DNA from: Priapulus caudatus
Taxonomy: Eukaryota; Priapulida; Priapulimorpha; Priapulimorphida; Priapulidae
Length of the DNA stretch: 28,720 nucleotides
Reading direction: 5' to 3'
Assembly: GCF_000485595.1 (NCBI RefSeq)
Contig: NW_014577144.1
Location: 392,361 to 421,080, forward strand
Made by a program: the position numbers and the translations under genes. The notes beneath the pieces were generated by a model that worked only from the letters and a program-made list of their open reading frames with translations, did no database searches and had not been told where the DNA came from. Positions 19,767 through 28,720 of this stretch are shown here, in pieces. The number at the start of each line of letters is the position of its first letter. Position 1 is the stretch's first letter.

Positions 19767-22014
19767 ATGGCGTGTTTGTGGCAGTTGGGTGCTCTAATAG
19801 GGCAAGTATGAAAGGTATAGCATTCTACGGTTTCCAACGGATAGGAACGTCGAAACAGCTGGATAACTGCTGTGCGTCGGGAGAATTGGTCACCAACCAC
19901 GCATTCAAGGTTATGCTGTAAACACTTCATATCAGGTAGGTGATGAAATGTCAGTCAAGTGAACACATGTAGTGATGTACATACATTCCATGACTGGCCT
20001 TGCTGATAGCATGTCCAATGGCATTTTGATAGCCTTGTTGATATTTTATATTTATACTATAGTCCAGATTCCAATATGGAATAATTACTAAACTCTAAAT
20101 TAGGGTGAGATGAGGATAGTATTGTTACGGCAATACTAGCACAAGTTCATCTGCTAACACTACGTGGCGAGAGGCCGTAACTAGTCCGCCGTGTAACTAG
20201 TCGGAGAGCCTGGTCTTACGCAATACGTGCAGGGAGTGCAGTTGCTATTTAAAAGCCTAGAAAAATCCATGCTGCCACCAATTTTAAGCTGTACTATCCC
20301 ATTACTGAAATCCTTGATCTGTCCCTAAAATGCTAGTAGTAGTAACTTGACATTTAGGAATAATCAGGTAATACGTATAATGTATGTTTTTTTTTCACTC
20401 AGGTGTGAAGAGCAATAATTCCCTGTCACCAGATTATGTGCCATCTGTATTCGCACATACAAGATCTCCACAGAAAAGAGCTGGTTTACTGGCTGCAGAA
20501 TCTCATGAGAGGAGAACCAGCATGAAAAGGAGAAAACATGAGAAAGTATGTAGGTGTACATATATATAGTGTGTTGGATAATTAAACTTGACAGAATTTC
20601 TGTGATAGAAAGTAAAAACAAACTTAAACATGCAAGGGGGTTGGCTATATTTTTTGATATATTTTGGTTTATTCACTCATGAAGAAACTGATCACTCATG
20701 TGACAGGCCATGGCCTATTCATTATATATATATAATATAATATATTTAATATATAATATAATATAATATATATTATTAAATATATATTATAAATACCATT
20801 TTAATATATGACAATCTTACCCTGACTAAAAATATTAATGATTGGAACTAAAATTTCAGACTAAGAGATCAACAGCAGCAGCAGCCCTATTAAACCTGGC
20901 TGGAACACCACGGGAGCCATCAGATGCAACTTCCGAGCCCGGCACATCAGATACACCACAAGCGACCAGCTCCACCGACAGCACATTCGACAACGACCCA
21001 AACAAGGCATGTGAAACATTACTCACAATGAAAGACATAGAAGGCATGGAGTCAACAACCAGACAGTTACTTGTTGAAAAACATGACCTACAAGGAAAGG
21101 TGGATGATTTAAAATTAAGTGAAGAATCCTTCAGGGTAAATAATGAGAAAGTTAAGGTGTTCACTGGACTCGCAAATTTCAATTTGTTGATGACTGTATT
21201 TAATTTGATTCGACCAAACCTTAAGGATAAATCCTCATTGTCACCATTTGACCAACTGTTGCTCACGCTGATGCGGCTCAGGCTTAATGTAACTGTGCAA
21301 TATTTGTCGTTTGTATTCAGTGTGCACCACAGTACTATAGTGAGAGCATTTTCTGATGTCATTCATGTTTTAAATGAGAAATTTGTCCCCTTGACAGTTG
21401 TTTGGGCAGATAGAGCTGAAGTACGAAGTACTCTTCCCTACGTTTTCAAGAAAACTTTTTCCAAGTGTGTTTCAATAATAGACTGTTTTGAGATTTTTCT
21501 TGAAAGACCATCCAATCTGGATTCAAAGGCTAAAACATATTCTAATTATAAGTCTCACGATACAATCAAATATCTCATTTCCATGGCTCCTCAAGGGTAT
21601 GTTAACTTTATATCTAAAGGCTGGGGTGGTCGTACGAGTGACAGGCAGCTAACGGAACGCTGTGGTTACTTGCCAAATCTTGTGCCTGGGGATACTGTTT
21701 TGGCTGATAGAGGTTTTACCATTCAAGATTTAGTTGCTAGTTATGGTGCTTCATTAGAAATCCCAGCCTTTACAAGAGGGAAAGCTCAGCTCGACAAGAA
21801 AGAAGTCAATGAAACCAGACATTTAGCTTCTGTCAGAATACACATTGAGCGAGTGATAGGAAACATTAGGAAGAAATATCCAATACTTGGCAGCACTATC
21901 CCTATCACCCTTCTTCAGACAGACGAAATTTCAGGTTTCACTACTTTAGATAAGGTTGTCAGAGTAGCATGTGGTTTGTCAGATATATGTGAGTCAATAG
22001 TTCCATTTCACTAG
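19767..22014 (+). CDS. THAP-domain DDE transposase, three exons
   Basis: Exons 19767-19935 (THAP), 20403-20545 and 20860-22014 join in phases 1 and 0; the last two are clean and splice at CTCAG and TTTCAG. Exon 3 (384 residues) has a Ser/Thr/Pro-rich linker, a coiled-coil-like stretch and a helical segment with QYLSFVFSVHHSTIVRAF. The DDE_Tnp_4-type core follows: D in IIDCFEIF (codon 21481), GWGGRTSDRQLTERCG, D in VLADRGF (21706) and E in RIHIERVIGNIR (21847). Spacings are 75 and 47 residues. It would cut and paste the element after binding its ends through THAP. Exon 1 differs from the copy at 13879 by three single-base deletions (near 19776, 19829 and 19844). These garble ~25 codons, then restore the frame, and fall in the indel-rich stretch, so they may be sequence errors. 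Possible polyadenylation signals: 22174 and 22291. Confidence 0.9.
20546..20859 (+). repeat. Transposase intron 2 with AT-rich palindromic tract
   Basis: The intron starts GTATGT and ends TTTCAG. At about 20718-20800 it carries an almost pure A/T stretch with self-complementary TATATAATATAATATATT-like segments. This lies beyond the point (about 20690) where the truncated copy at 14818 stops matching. Confidence 0.75.
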
Positions 22015-22593
22015 CCCCCGTCAATATTTTGTCACAGCGAGTAAAGACATTGAACGATGATTTGAAATTAGATGAAAAATCACATAAAACATTTTTATTA
22101 CATTGAACAGTCTTGTATAAATCAATGCATATGAATTGAACGCCTCATTTTAGTTTTTAAATAATGAATGTAAAATAAACGGGGTTCAAGAGATATATAA
22201 TTGCACGAACATTGTTATAGTTAGCACCAATATTTGCATTGCAGATTAACCTGTACTGCACTGTACTGCTGAAACTTTGATTACCAAGTGAATAAAATAC
22301 GAATACAAAAGGCATGAAGAGTTGTTGTTTCATCTAACCACAGGGTGACCACTGCTATACTAACATTTGTGTGTTTTTCAAACAAACTAGATTCTGTGGC
22401 TAAACAGCGGTCTATAGAGATAATTGATTGTGTGGGTGCTGATTCTTATGCTCTGTGTAGGTCAGAGATTACATCTGTCCTGGATTGTGGGAGTAAAGAT
22501 CTTCTACCCAGACATTTATCACAACCTCATAAACATATGCGGTAAATTTTTGGGCCAGTGCATGAAGGCATACAAGATGCTAATACATATATT
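22015..22593. other. Spacer between the convergent transposon genes
   Basis: This holds the 3' ends of both genes and AATAAA motifs at 22174 and 22291. A 66-codon plus-strand open segment at 22345-22545 follows a CTAG at about 22390 and ends at a GTAAAT donor-like site. It has no recognisable homology, but its codon use is not obviously random. Confidence 0.4.
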
Positions 22594-23709
22594 TCATCTC
22601 CGGTTGGCTACTCTGCAGTCTGGACACTCCCACTTTCTCTTAGGTACATTTTTGAGTCGCAAACACGTCAAATGGAATTTTTTGATCTTACAAAAGCCTG
22701 ACTTACACTCTATCATTATACCCTCCTCATCCCGTCGGCAGTAGCATGCCGTGTGACACAGGTCAATAGATGTCTCTTGATGTGCCAAAGCCTGTGGTTG
22801 ACATGTGTACCACTTTGCTATAAGCTCAGGCAAAATACCCTGTACATAAAATTCAGATGCTTTTGCTACACAATCCATCCAGAAAGTAGGGTCTGGTGAG
22901 ATACGCTCAATATGAATGCCTTCTGAGCCCCACACAACAAAATCACAATATCCTTTATCAGCAATTTGTATTTGGGATTGGATCTCAAAATACTATTGAT
23001 GATCTTTCTTAAGGTGTAACATGCCACTTTGGTATTTTTCTAAACAGAAACTTTTTTTCCCACGAGGGACCCAATCTCTTTTTCAGCTAGACAATGGGGA
23101 CATTTTATTTCCACCAAGCCCTCTACAGCAACTGCAAGTCACCAACCCATCCGGGGATGCACTCATGTGTGGATACAGGGGGTTGATAAAAAAAAACCTG
23201 CATCCGAGACTACAAATTCACTGTGTAGCTGCTTCATGTGTCTCTCATAAGCATTACGGGCGCCTTTCTCGTGGTCACATCCCCATCTGAAACAATGTGA
23301 GACATATAGTTATTAGCGATTATGCTAGAGTGCATTCCCTGACAGTTTTGTAGTATGCCGGTAGTACTAGTAGCTAAGTAAGCTGTAGATTGCGTCGCCT
23401 AGAATAACCAGATTTTGTGACTCATGGGTTTAGTCTCAGTATTTCTGGCAGGCTCCACATATTGTTTGCCCAACTTCCATATATATCCATCCTCATTTAG
23501 TTGCACTATGGTCATATTTACTTGGTGGCCTTAGTGGAGAATTTGTAATTTTCCGGGTAGCATTATGATTTAATCAAGGACTGTGATTGGTTGGCAGGGT
23601 CGGTTCTAGTAGCAGCCTTCAGCTTTGAGGCAGTGATCCTGCCTGCCCTCTGACGAAACCAATGTCGATTAGCAGCTTGTGATTTGGTTTCTTTTTCAAT
23701 CGCAGTGGC

Positions 23710-26215
23710 CTGAATAAAAATGAAGTCCCATATATAGTCAAACATGCAGATTTGGCACATGTTAGGTTGAGCAGTGTCTCAGATGATTGAGGGGGTCAAT
23801 GGCCTTTCGGTACGCCGGATGTCCGGCCTATTAGAGAGTATTCCGTACGCCGAGGTGGGCGGTACGGCGTACGCCCCGGCGATGACAGTAATCAACCGTA
23901 TTCCGTACGAAAGTAATTGATATATAGATTCGGGATTGGTGTTTTTGGTCTGAACTTTCCTGGCCCATTTTTAATAAATGTGATTCTATTTACCCTGGCT
24001 AACTGGAAACCGAATACTGTCCCCGCACGAAGGATTCGCGAAAAGGACGGGAAATCAAAGTCGAGAGTCAAGTCGGTGTAAGCCAGTCTAATGTTAATGA
24101 AATATACAACGAACTTGAGGTCCCCTTTGTCCCGGGTGGTTGTTGGGGGCATCGTGACGTGGATTAGCCATTTACCCAAGTTTTTTTTTATTGGTGGCAG
24201 TGCTCTATAATATATGATCTCTATATTAACTGATCTAATATAATAATCTGATGTCTATAATAATAGAGAATAATGATGGAAGATATTATTAGAGAGGATC
24301 AGTGCGCAGTGTTACTGTTGTTTGCTGTGAGTGGGGAAGTGTTAATGAGGGCCGCAAATATAGTGATACTGGACCGCAAGGGCGGCAGAGTTGGTAGGAT
24401 GGGCACGGATCCGCCCGTGGCCCTTTGAAAAGCCAAGAAAGGTAAAATAAAAGAAAAATTACACTTATTAAAAAAATTACAAATTACAAAATTACAAAAA
24501 ATTAAATTTTTCTCGAATTCAATGTTGTAAATAAGGTTACAAGATGAGGTTCCAAGTTCAGAAATGTGACATTCAATGACTATTTCGTCATGTTTACCAT
24601 AGAGCGTATTCAAATTTGTCGTCATTCTTCTGAGATTCCTGCCAAGAAAAACATCTCAGAGTCATTACAGAATTGAGTGGTGACAGGTGTGAGAGAGATA
24701 GTTGTGCGGCCGCCATCTGTTATAATGTCATATCATGTGATGTACCGGATGTTTCAAGAGAGGAAGAGTGACTAGTGTAGTGGCTCCTGTAAACGAGCAT
24801 ACAGCCACATACTCATCTAATACAAAACCATTCTTTCAAGTTTGCAAATATAGTGCGAGTTAGTCGACCAAGAATATTTTTTTTTAATGGCCCGATATTT
24901 TCTCTAGCCGCAATAGTTAATGGTGATATGTGAATGTGCTTTCTGTAATAACACATGGGATCATTTCAGAAAATATATAAAGTTTAAAACATTTTACAGT
25001 GTAAGATGTAGGGATTCTTCGCTACATTTGACCGTGCCTTGCCTCGCCCCGTGGGAGGTGAGCCGCCCCCGCCCTCATATCCGAAAGGCTGTCAACGCCG
25101 ACTGATCGAGATTAAGCGCATAAGTAGAGTTGCTGCAATAGTTACGTTTAAAATACGCTGCTACAGTATGCACCAGATTGGCACCCAAGTGTGTGAGCGT
25201 AGAGAGAGCGAAGAGAGCGCCCCAGGGCGTGTACAGGGGGTCCAGGGGTCGCGAGCCCCCTGGCGTGCGCGCGAGAGAGACGCGATGCGTGAGGGGCTAA
25301 TGTGTCAAAAATTATATGGGGGAGGGCCCCGCCAGACCCCCGCTCGCGTCTCGGTAAGTATGGTTCGTTTAGATCCGCCCTCTTGTCCCAAATCCTGTAC
25401 GCCGCCTGTCGCGCCCCTCACCGCGTTCGGCTCCGCTCGGCTTGGTCGCTCCGCTCTCCGCCGTATCATCCCACTTTCACTACATATGTCGCATGGTGTG
25501 GGCCCCCTCTTTTTGAAAGCTTGGGAGTGCCGCGCCCGTGGTGAGCGTACGCAGTAGTGGGTGAAAGGGTGGGGGTGGGGGTAGAGGGGAGAGAGGGGAG
25601 AAGTGGGGGTGAGGGGGGGGGTGTGGTGGTAAAATGATGGAAAATATTTATAAAATATCGTGTGGGGTGTAGAAGTTGGAGGTGGGTTGGTAGAAGAAGT
25701 GAGGAGGGTAGTAAGTGGTAAGCATCCCACAACCGCACAAGCAGGAACAGGAGAGGCCAAATCAAATCACATCAGATGTTGCTCGAGGCTTCCTGGCAGA
25801 AAGTCTGTACCTTTTCTTCAATTATTTGCCTCTAACAAGCATGACATTAAGGTGTATTTATTGCTTACCTAATAAATAGTGTGCATGAATAAAGGTTAAT
25901 AAATGTTGTGTATTGGACTATTGGTTACTGTTTGCTTATGTATTATTCGGGTGCTGGCTGCAGGTTAAATAGTATTCCAGATGCCAGCCCAAAATTATGG
26001 AGTATTCCAGATGCCACTGAAAATTAGAGAGTATTCCGGATGCCAAAGGGGGGGGGGGGGCATGGACCCCCTCATGATTGCCTCAAAACATCACAATGTA
26101 ACAGTAAGTAATAGTCATATGCATCCAAATTGCTCTGCAGCCAAGAACGTACTAGGTATATAACCACCAATAAATATAAGGATATATATGCCAATGGTGT
26201 AGAGTGGCTACGTAC
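23710..26215. repeat. Large nuclease intron filled with repeats
   Basis: A 2.5 kb intron between the TPDE and YqaJ exons contains palindromes at 23813-23826 (GCCGGATGTCCGGC) and about 23843-23870. There is an AT-rich tract at 24450-24520 and a GC-rich block at 25030-25560 with a hairpin near 25230-25252 (CCAGGGG paired with CCCCTGG). Three units of TATTCC-GATGCCA (25970-26045) are followed by a G12 run. Long GC-rich open frames on both strands here have no recognisable domains. Nested insertions are likely but no clean ends were found. Confidence 0.55.
25560..25640 (+). repeat. G-run cluster, G-quadruplex candidate
   Basis: The purine strand has many runs of four to nine G separated by one to six bases (GGGTGGGGGTGGGGGTAG and following). 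This meets the usual pattern for G-quadruplex formation. On minus it produces artificial Pro/His/Ser-rich frames. Confidence 0.7.
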
Positions 26216-26216
26216 C

Positions 26217-26642
26217 TCATCAGGTGTTACTGACAGCCGGACAAATGTCTCCCTTGATTTGTCGATTAGCGCAGCGAAGCTCAAATTGGCATGCTCTGAA
26301 CTGTACAGTTCTGTTAGAGGAGCTGGCAAGGTTGCGTTGGCTGACTTCTCAAAGTGTTCTGTGTATCCAGGTATGGCCGACAGTATGACACTGTTAACAC
26401 CTGTCATGGAATATAAATTGTGACAGTTTATTATCATTATTATATGTAGCATGTTTCATAATACCAGGAGTAGATAATAGAGAATATCTTATCACGGAGT
26501 ATGCAGAGGATATGCGGATATATAATTATATATATGCGGATATAGGGTATAGCTTATCACGGAGTATGCAGAGCAAACAATAAAATGCACTGGTAAGCGA
26601 AATGTCTGTAATGAGTACTTGTAGATTTATTATATTTATCAC
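26217..26642. repeat. Third nuclease exon and adjoining intron with a 21 bp direct repeat
   Basis: Bases 26217-26403 belong to the minus-strand nuclease exon. The intron beyond holds two copies of CTTATCACGGAGTATGCAGA, near 26488 and 26552, separated by GATATATAATTATATATATG-like palindromic DNA. Confidence 0.6.
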
Positions 26643-27010
26643 CTGATGCATGCAATCCTTTGTAAAATGACTCCTTCTCTCCTTCTGTTGCACTTGCCAC
26701 CTCTGGACATCTTTTTACAGCTCGTGTTTCACTCCCAACCACCTGAAAACATATTAGCACAATGTCACCAATAGCCCTTTGATGGCATTTTCTCATTACC
26801 TTCTTAAAATTTTGTTTGATAATTATGGGTGTGGTTTTGATACTCCTACTTATAATTTGTACATAAGACACACCTGGCATCTTTTCCTTGCATTGGAGAA
26901 ATCCATTTCTGAGGCTGGTGATGGTACTACATTGGCAGCTCGAGAATTTGACGGTGCCAACCATGTATTGGGTAGGGAGGTGCAGGAAGTGTCCTTCTTC
27001 ATCTTAACAA

Positions 27011-27153
27011 CTGGGGAAGATAGAGAAAATATTGCTGCTACATTAATATACCAGTACAAACAATGAATGGTAACTTGATTTAAGTTAAAAAAGATAGATT
27101 AAATTTGTTGACGTTATAATTGCCCATAATAACGTTAAATTTGTTGACGTGAT
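27011..27153 (+). repeat. Left member of ~140 bp direct repeat flanking copy B
   Basis: Starts at the acceptor of the nuclease exon and runs to GTTGACGTGAT. It matches 28579-28719 with only a few one-base differences. This segment is intron of the YqaJ gene on minus. The homology stops exactly where the sphingomyelinase segment begins. Confidence 0.9.
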
Positions 27154-27156
27154 TCT

Positions 27157-27466
27157 GCCCTGCTTAGCAGAAAGCTTAAGCATGCGCCTGCGTCACTCTC
27201 TAGTATAAGTATTTGTATTGTACTATCTAACACCTGTATTGTCACACATTCAGGCACTGCCCTGCTTAGGAGAAAGCTTAAGCATGCGCCTGTGTCACCC
27301 TCTAGTATAGGTATTTGTATTACTATCTAACACCTATCGTCACACATGATACATGCACCGCTCTGCGTGGCAGAGAGCTAACGCACGCGCCTCTTGCCAT
27401 CTCTACTATAGCTATTTGTATTACTATCATCTAACTATAATTGACTCTCCTCTCCAACGCATGCAG
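27157..27466 (+). repeat. Three tandem acceptor-like units before the copy B exon
   Basis: This matches 17737-17946 but with one additional ~100 bp unit (about 27250-27350, itself diverged: AGGAGAAAGC, CTGTGTCACCC). Exon-like GCACTGC/GCACCGC starts follow TTCAG at about 27252 and ATACAT at 27354; the second has lost its AG. The true acceptor is GCATGCAG at 27459-27466. Confidence 0.78.
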
Positions 27467-28533
27467 GCACCGCTCCGGACTGCGACGTCCAGCCAGCCGA
27501 CTGCGAGTTGTTCGGCTTTGACTACGTGCGCTCGGAGACACGGGACTGCGTCAGCGGACAGGACGTGCTGTGCGCGGCGCCGCTGCAGTGCGCGCCACAC
27601 GTACCGTCCCCCGTCAACGAGCTACACGTGATGACGTACAACATATTCGACCTCGGATACCGCTTCTCGCACACGGGACAGATCCAGCGCACGTGCCGCA
27701 TTCCGGCGGCCATCGCGCGCGACCACGCCCACGTCGACGTCATCGTCTTCGAAGAGGTGTTCGTGTTCGGCTGCTGGCCGGAGAGAGGCGTTTCCCTGCG
27801 CGACCTCCTCCTCTTCTACGGCTTCCCGTATTTCACGCGCAACGTCGGCGACCGACGGCGGCGGCCGGGCGAGCCGAACATCAAGGTGATGAATGGCGGA
27901 GTGATGATAGCGTCCCGTCACCCGATCGTCGCCGAGGCGGAGTACGAATACGTCGCCTTAGAGACGACGGCCTACCAGCGCAAGGGCGTCATGTACGCGC
28001 GCGTGCGCAAGTCGCTCGGCTCCGAGGCGAAGACGTACCACGTGTTCGGTACGCATGCGCAGCACAACAACAGCTCGAGACAGATCGAAATTCGTAAGGA
28101 TCAGGCGTTCGAGTTTCGCGCCTTCATCGACAGCAGGAGGATTCCTGCCGACGAGCCGACGATCCTGGCGGGAGACTTCAACATGGACTTCCTTCATGCA
28201 CCCCCGGAAGTAATGCAACTACTAGAGGTACTCGACGCCGCAGCGCCACCTGTCGTCGGCGAGCGATCGCCGAGTTGGGGTCCCGACAACGAGCTCGTGT
28301 CGGACGATGAACTGCGGCAGTTCATTGATTACGTTCTGTACGACGTACGGGGCTTGCTGCCACGCTACGCCGCGATGCACCTGGTGAAGCCGCGTTCTCA
28401 GCTTCCCTTCAGAGTGTGCGTGCGCAGCCTGGCGTTGCAGTACGTGTGGCCGGACGCGGTGAACTGCCTTGAGACGATCGCTATCAGTGACTTGAGTGAT
28501 CATTACGCGGTCATCGGCAAGCTCGTATATTGA
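27467..28533 (+). CDS. Sphingomyelinase-C-like catalytic exon, copy B, intact frame
   Basis: One open exon of 354 codons follows an acceptor at 27466 and needs one base from an upstream exon. A Cys-rich start (APDCDVQPADC, LCAAPLQC) precedes an endonuclease/exonuclease/phosphatase-fold domain. Its motifs in order are MTYNIFDLG, DVIVFEEVF with the metal-binding Glu, NGGVMIASRHP, GTHAQH, AGDFNMD and SDHYAV with the catalytic Asp-His. This order fits secreted neutral sphingomyelinases (sphingomyelin to ceramide plus phosphocholine), close to bacterial SMase C; substrate is inferred. No ATG lies before the Cys-rich region in frame and no signal-peptide exon lies in the 450 bases upstream. Alone it would not make a secreted enzyme unless spliced to a distant exon. 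It sits between ~140 bp direct repeats inside a transposon gene. It is GC-rich like the other host exon here, so base composition does not argue for recent bacterial transfer. Confidence 0.85.
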
Positions 28534-28578
28534 TTCACGTTTAATTCATAATAATTATTAACCACCTATTAGTCAATA

Positions 28579-28719
28579 CTTGGGAGATAGAGAAAATATT
28601 GCTGCTACATTAATATACCAGTACAAACAATGAATGGTAACTTGATTTAAGTTAAAAAGATTAGATTAAATTTGTTGACGTTATAATTGCCCATAATACG
28701 TTAAATTTGTTGACGTGAT
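28579..28719 (+). repeat. Right member of ~140 bp direct repeat flanking copy B
   Basis: Begins right after the shared 3' flank of copies A and B ends (GTCAATA) and repeats 27011-27153 to within a base of the window end. It lacks the nuclease exon that precedes the left member. The unit length, if this is a tandem duplication, is about 1568 bp. Confidence 0.88.
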
Positions 28720-28720
28720 C

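Larger units (their letters stand above)
22594..27010 (-). pseudogene. YqaJ-type nuclease with PHD finger, five visible exons, broken
   Basis: Minus-strand exons 27010-26874, 26742-26643, 26403-26216, 23709-23522 and 23286-22594 join with matching phases (0, 1, 0, 2). Exon 1 gives DTSCTSLPNTWLAP; exons 2-3 give FYKGLHASG then ILSAIPGY, LPAPLTELY and LSVTPDE. Exon 4 gives WFRQRAGRITASKLKAATRT, the YqaJ amino block. Exon 5 has WGCDHEKGARNAYERHM, SASPDGLVTCSCC, an EIKCP catalytic segment, YCDFVVWG and a terminal Cys4-His-Cys3 PHD finger (CYCRRDE to WECPDC). YqaJ proteins are lambda-exonuclease-fold nucleases. Damage: TAA near 23562, a T9 run on minus (23188-23196) that shifts frame, opposite one-base shifts near 23113 and 23047 around EIKCP, and TAG at 22995-22993. 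Upstream exons are missing from the window. It is dead, or mis-sequenced at homopolymers. Confidence 0.82.
19616..27153 (+). mobile_element. Two-gene DNA transposon, ISL2EU-type candidate, right end not found
   Basis: The element starts at the same TATAGACCTTGTGCAGTGAC terminus as the truncated copy at 13724. It carries a THAP-DDE transposase on plus (19767-22014) and a convergent minus-strand gene with YqaJ nuclease and PHD modules (27010-22594). From general knowledge, a THAP/DDE transposase paired with a YqaJ-type second protein points to the ISL2EU superfamily. The YqaJ gene lacks its first exons here, so the element should extend further right. It is broken at 27154 by a segment carrying a sphingomyelinase exon, and element-type sequence resumes at 28579. 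No right terminal inverted repeat was found up to 28720. Confidence 0.7.

Noticed and set aside
25039-25760. 172- and 151-codon GC-rich frames on opposite strands
   Set aside because: High GC lengthens chance frames, both strands are open at once, and no domain is visible.
26779-27066. 95-codon plus-strand frame
   Set aside because: Antisense to the well-supported nuclease exon 27010-26874.
1-28720. CRISPR arrays, bacterial operons, tRNA or rRNA genes
   Set aside because: The repeats are tandem or microsatellite without unique spacers; genes have introns; no cloverleaf-type promoter boxes or rRNA blocks were noticed by eye.

Overview
This is animal genomic DNA. It has GT-AG introns, a metazoan chromatin gene exon (MRGBP), THAP and YqaJ transposon genes typical of invertebrate genomes, dense microsatellites and TTAGGG-type hexamers. 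The transposon and repeat load suggests a marine invertebrate; I cannot name the phylum from the sequence.

Layout. (1) 0-1 kb: the first coding exon of MRGBP on the minus strand; its other exons lie off the left edge. (2) 1-6.5 kb: gene-poor DNA with an inverted copy of a ~545 bp dispersed repeat (called R545 here) that a 429 bp MITE has entered, a decayed LINE fragment, many simple repeats and a direct R545 copy. (3) 6.5-9.9 kb: a three-exon plus-strand gene for an unrecognised single-pass membrane protein, with a candidate CCAAT/TATA promoter and a 3'-side hairpin. Its first intron holds two minisatellites, one split by R545. (4) 10.9-13.7 kb: an R545 array interrupted by a 78 bp tandem duplication and telomere-like hexamers. 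(5) 13.7-14.8 kb: a truncated transposon copy with only the THAP exons. (6) 15.8-19.0 kb: a secreted sphingomyelinase-C-like gene, copy A. Its signal-peptide exon is clean; its catalytic exon is full of small indels. (7) 19.6 kb to at least 27.15 kb: a large DNA transposon, probably ISL2EU-type. A THAP-DDE transposase on plus faces a YqaJ nuclease-PHD gene on minus; the nuclease carries stops and frameshifts. (8) 27.15-28.58 kb: a second sphingomyelinase catalytic exon, copy B, open to its stop. It lies in the nuclease gene and is bracketed by ~140 bp direct repeats.

How the parts relate. Transposase and nuclease appear to be the two convergent genes of one element. Copy B has the catalytic exon and the intron end but no signal-peptide exon, so it looks like a captured or duplicated fragment of the gene just left of the element. 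The indel-heavy stretch 17.95-20.25 kb crosses both copy A and the left end of the element, and differs from the duplicates mostly by length changes. Low consensus accuracy is therefore a serious alternative to true pseudogenisation there.
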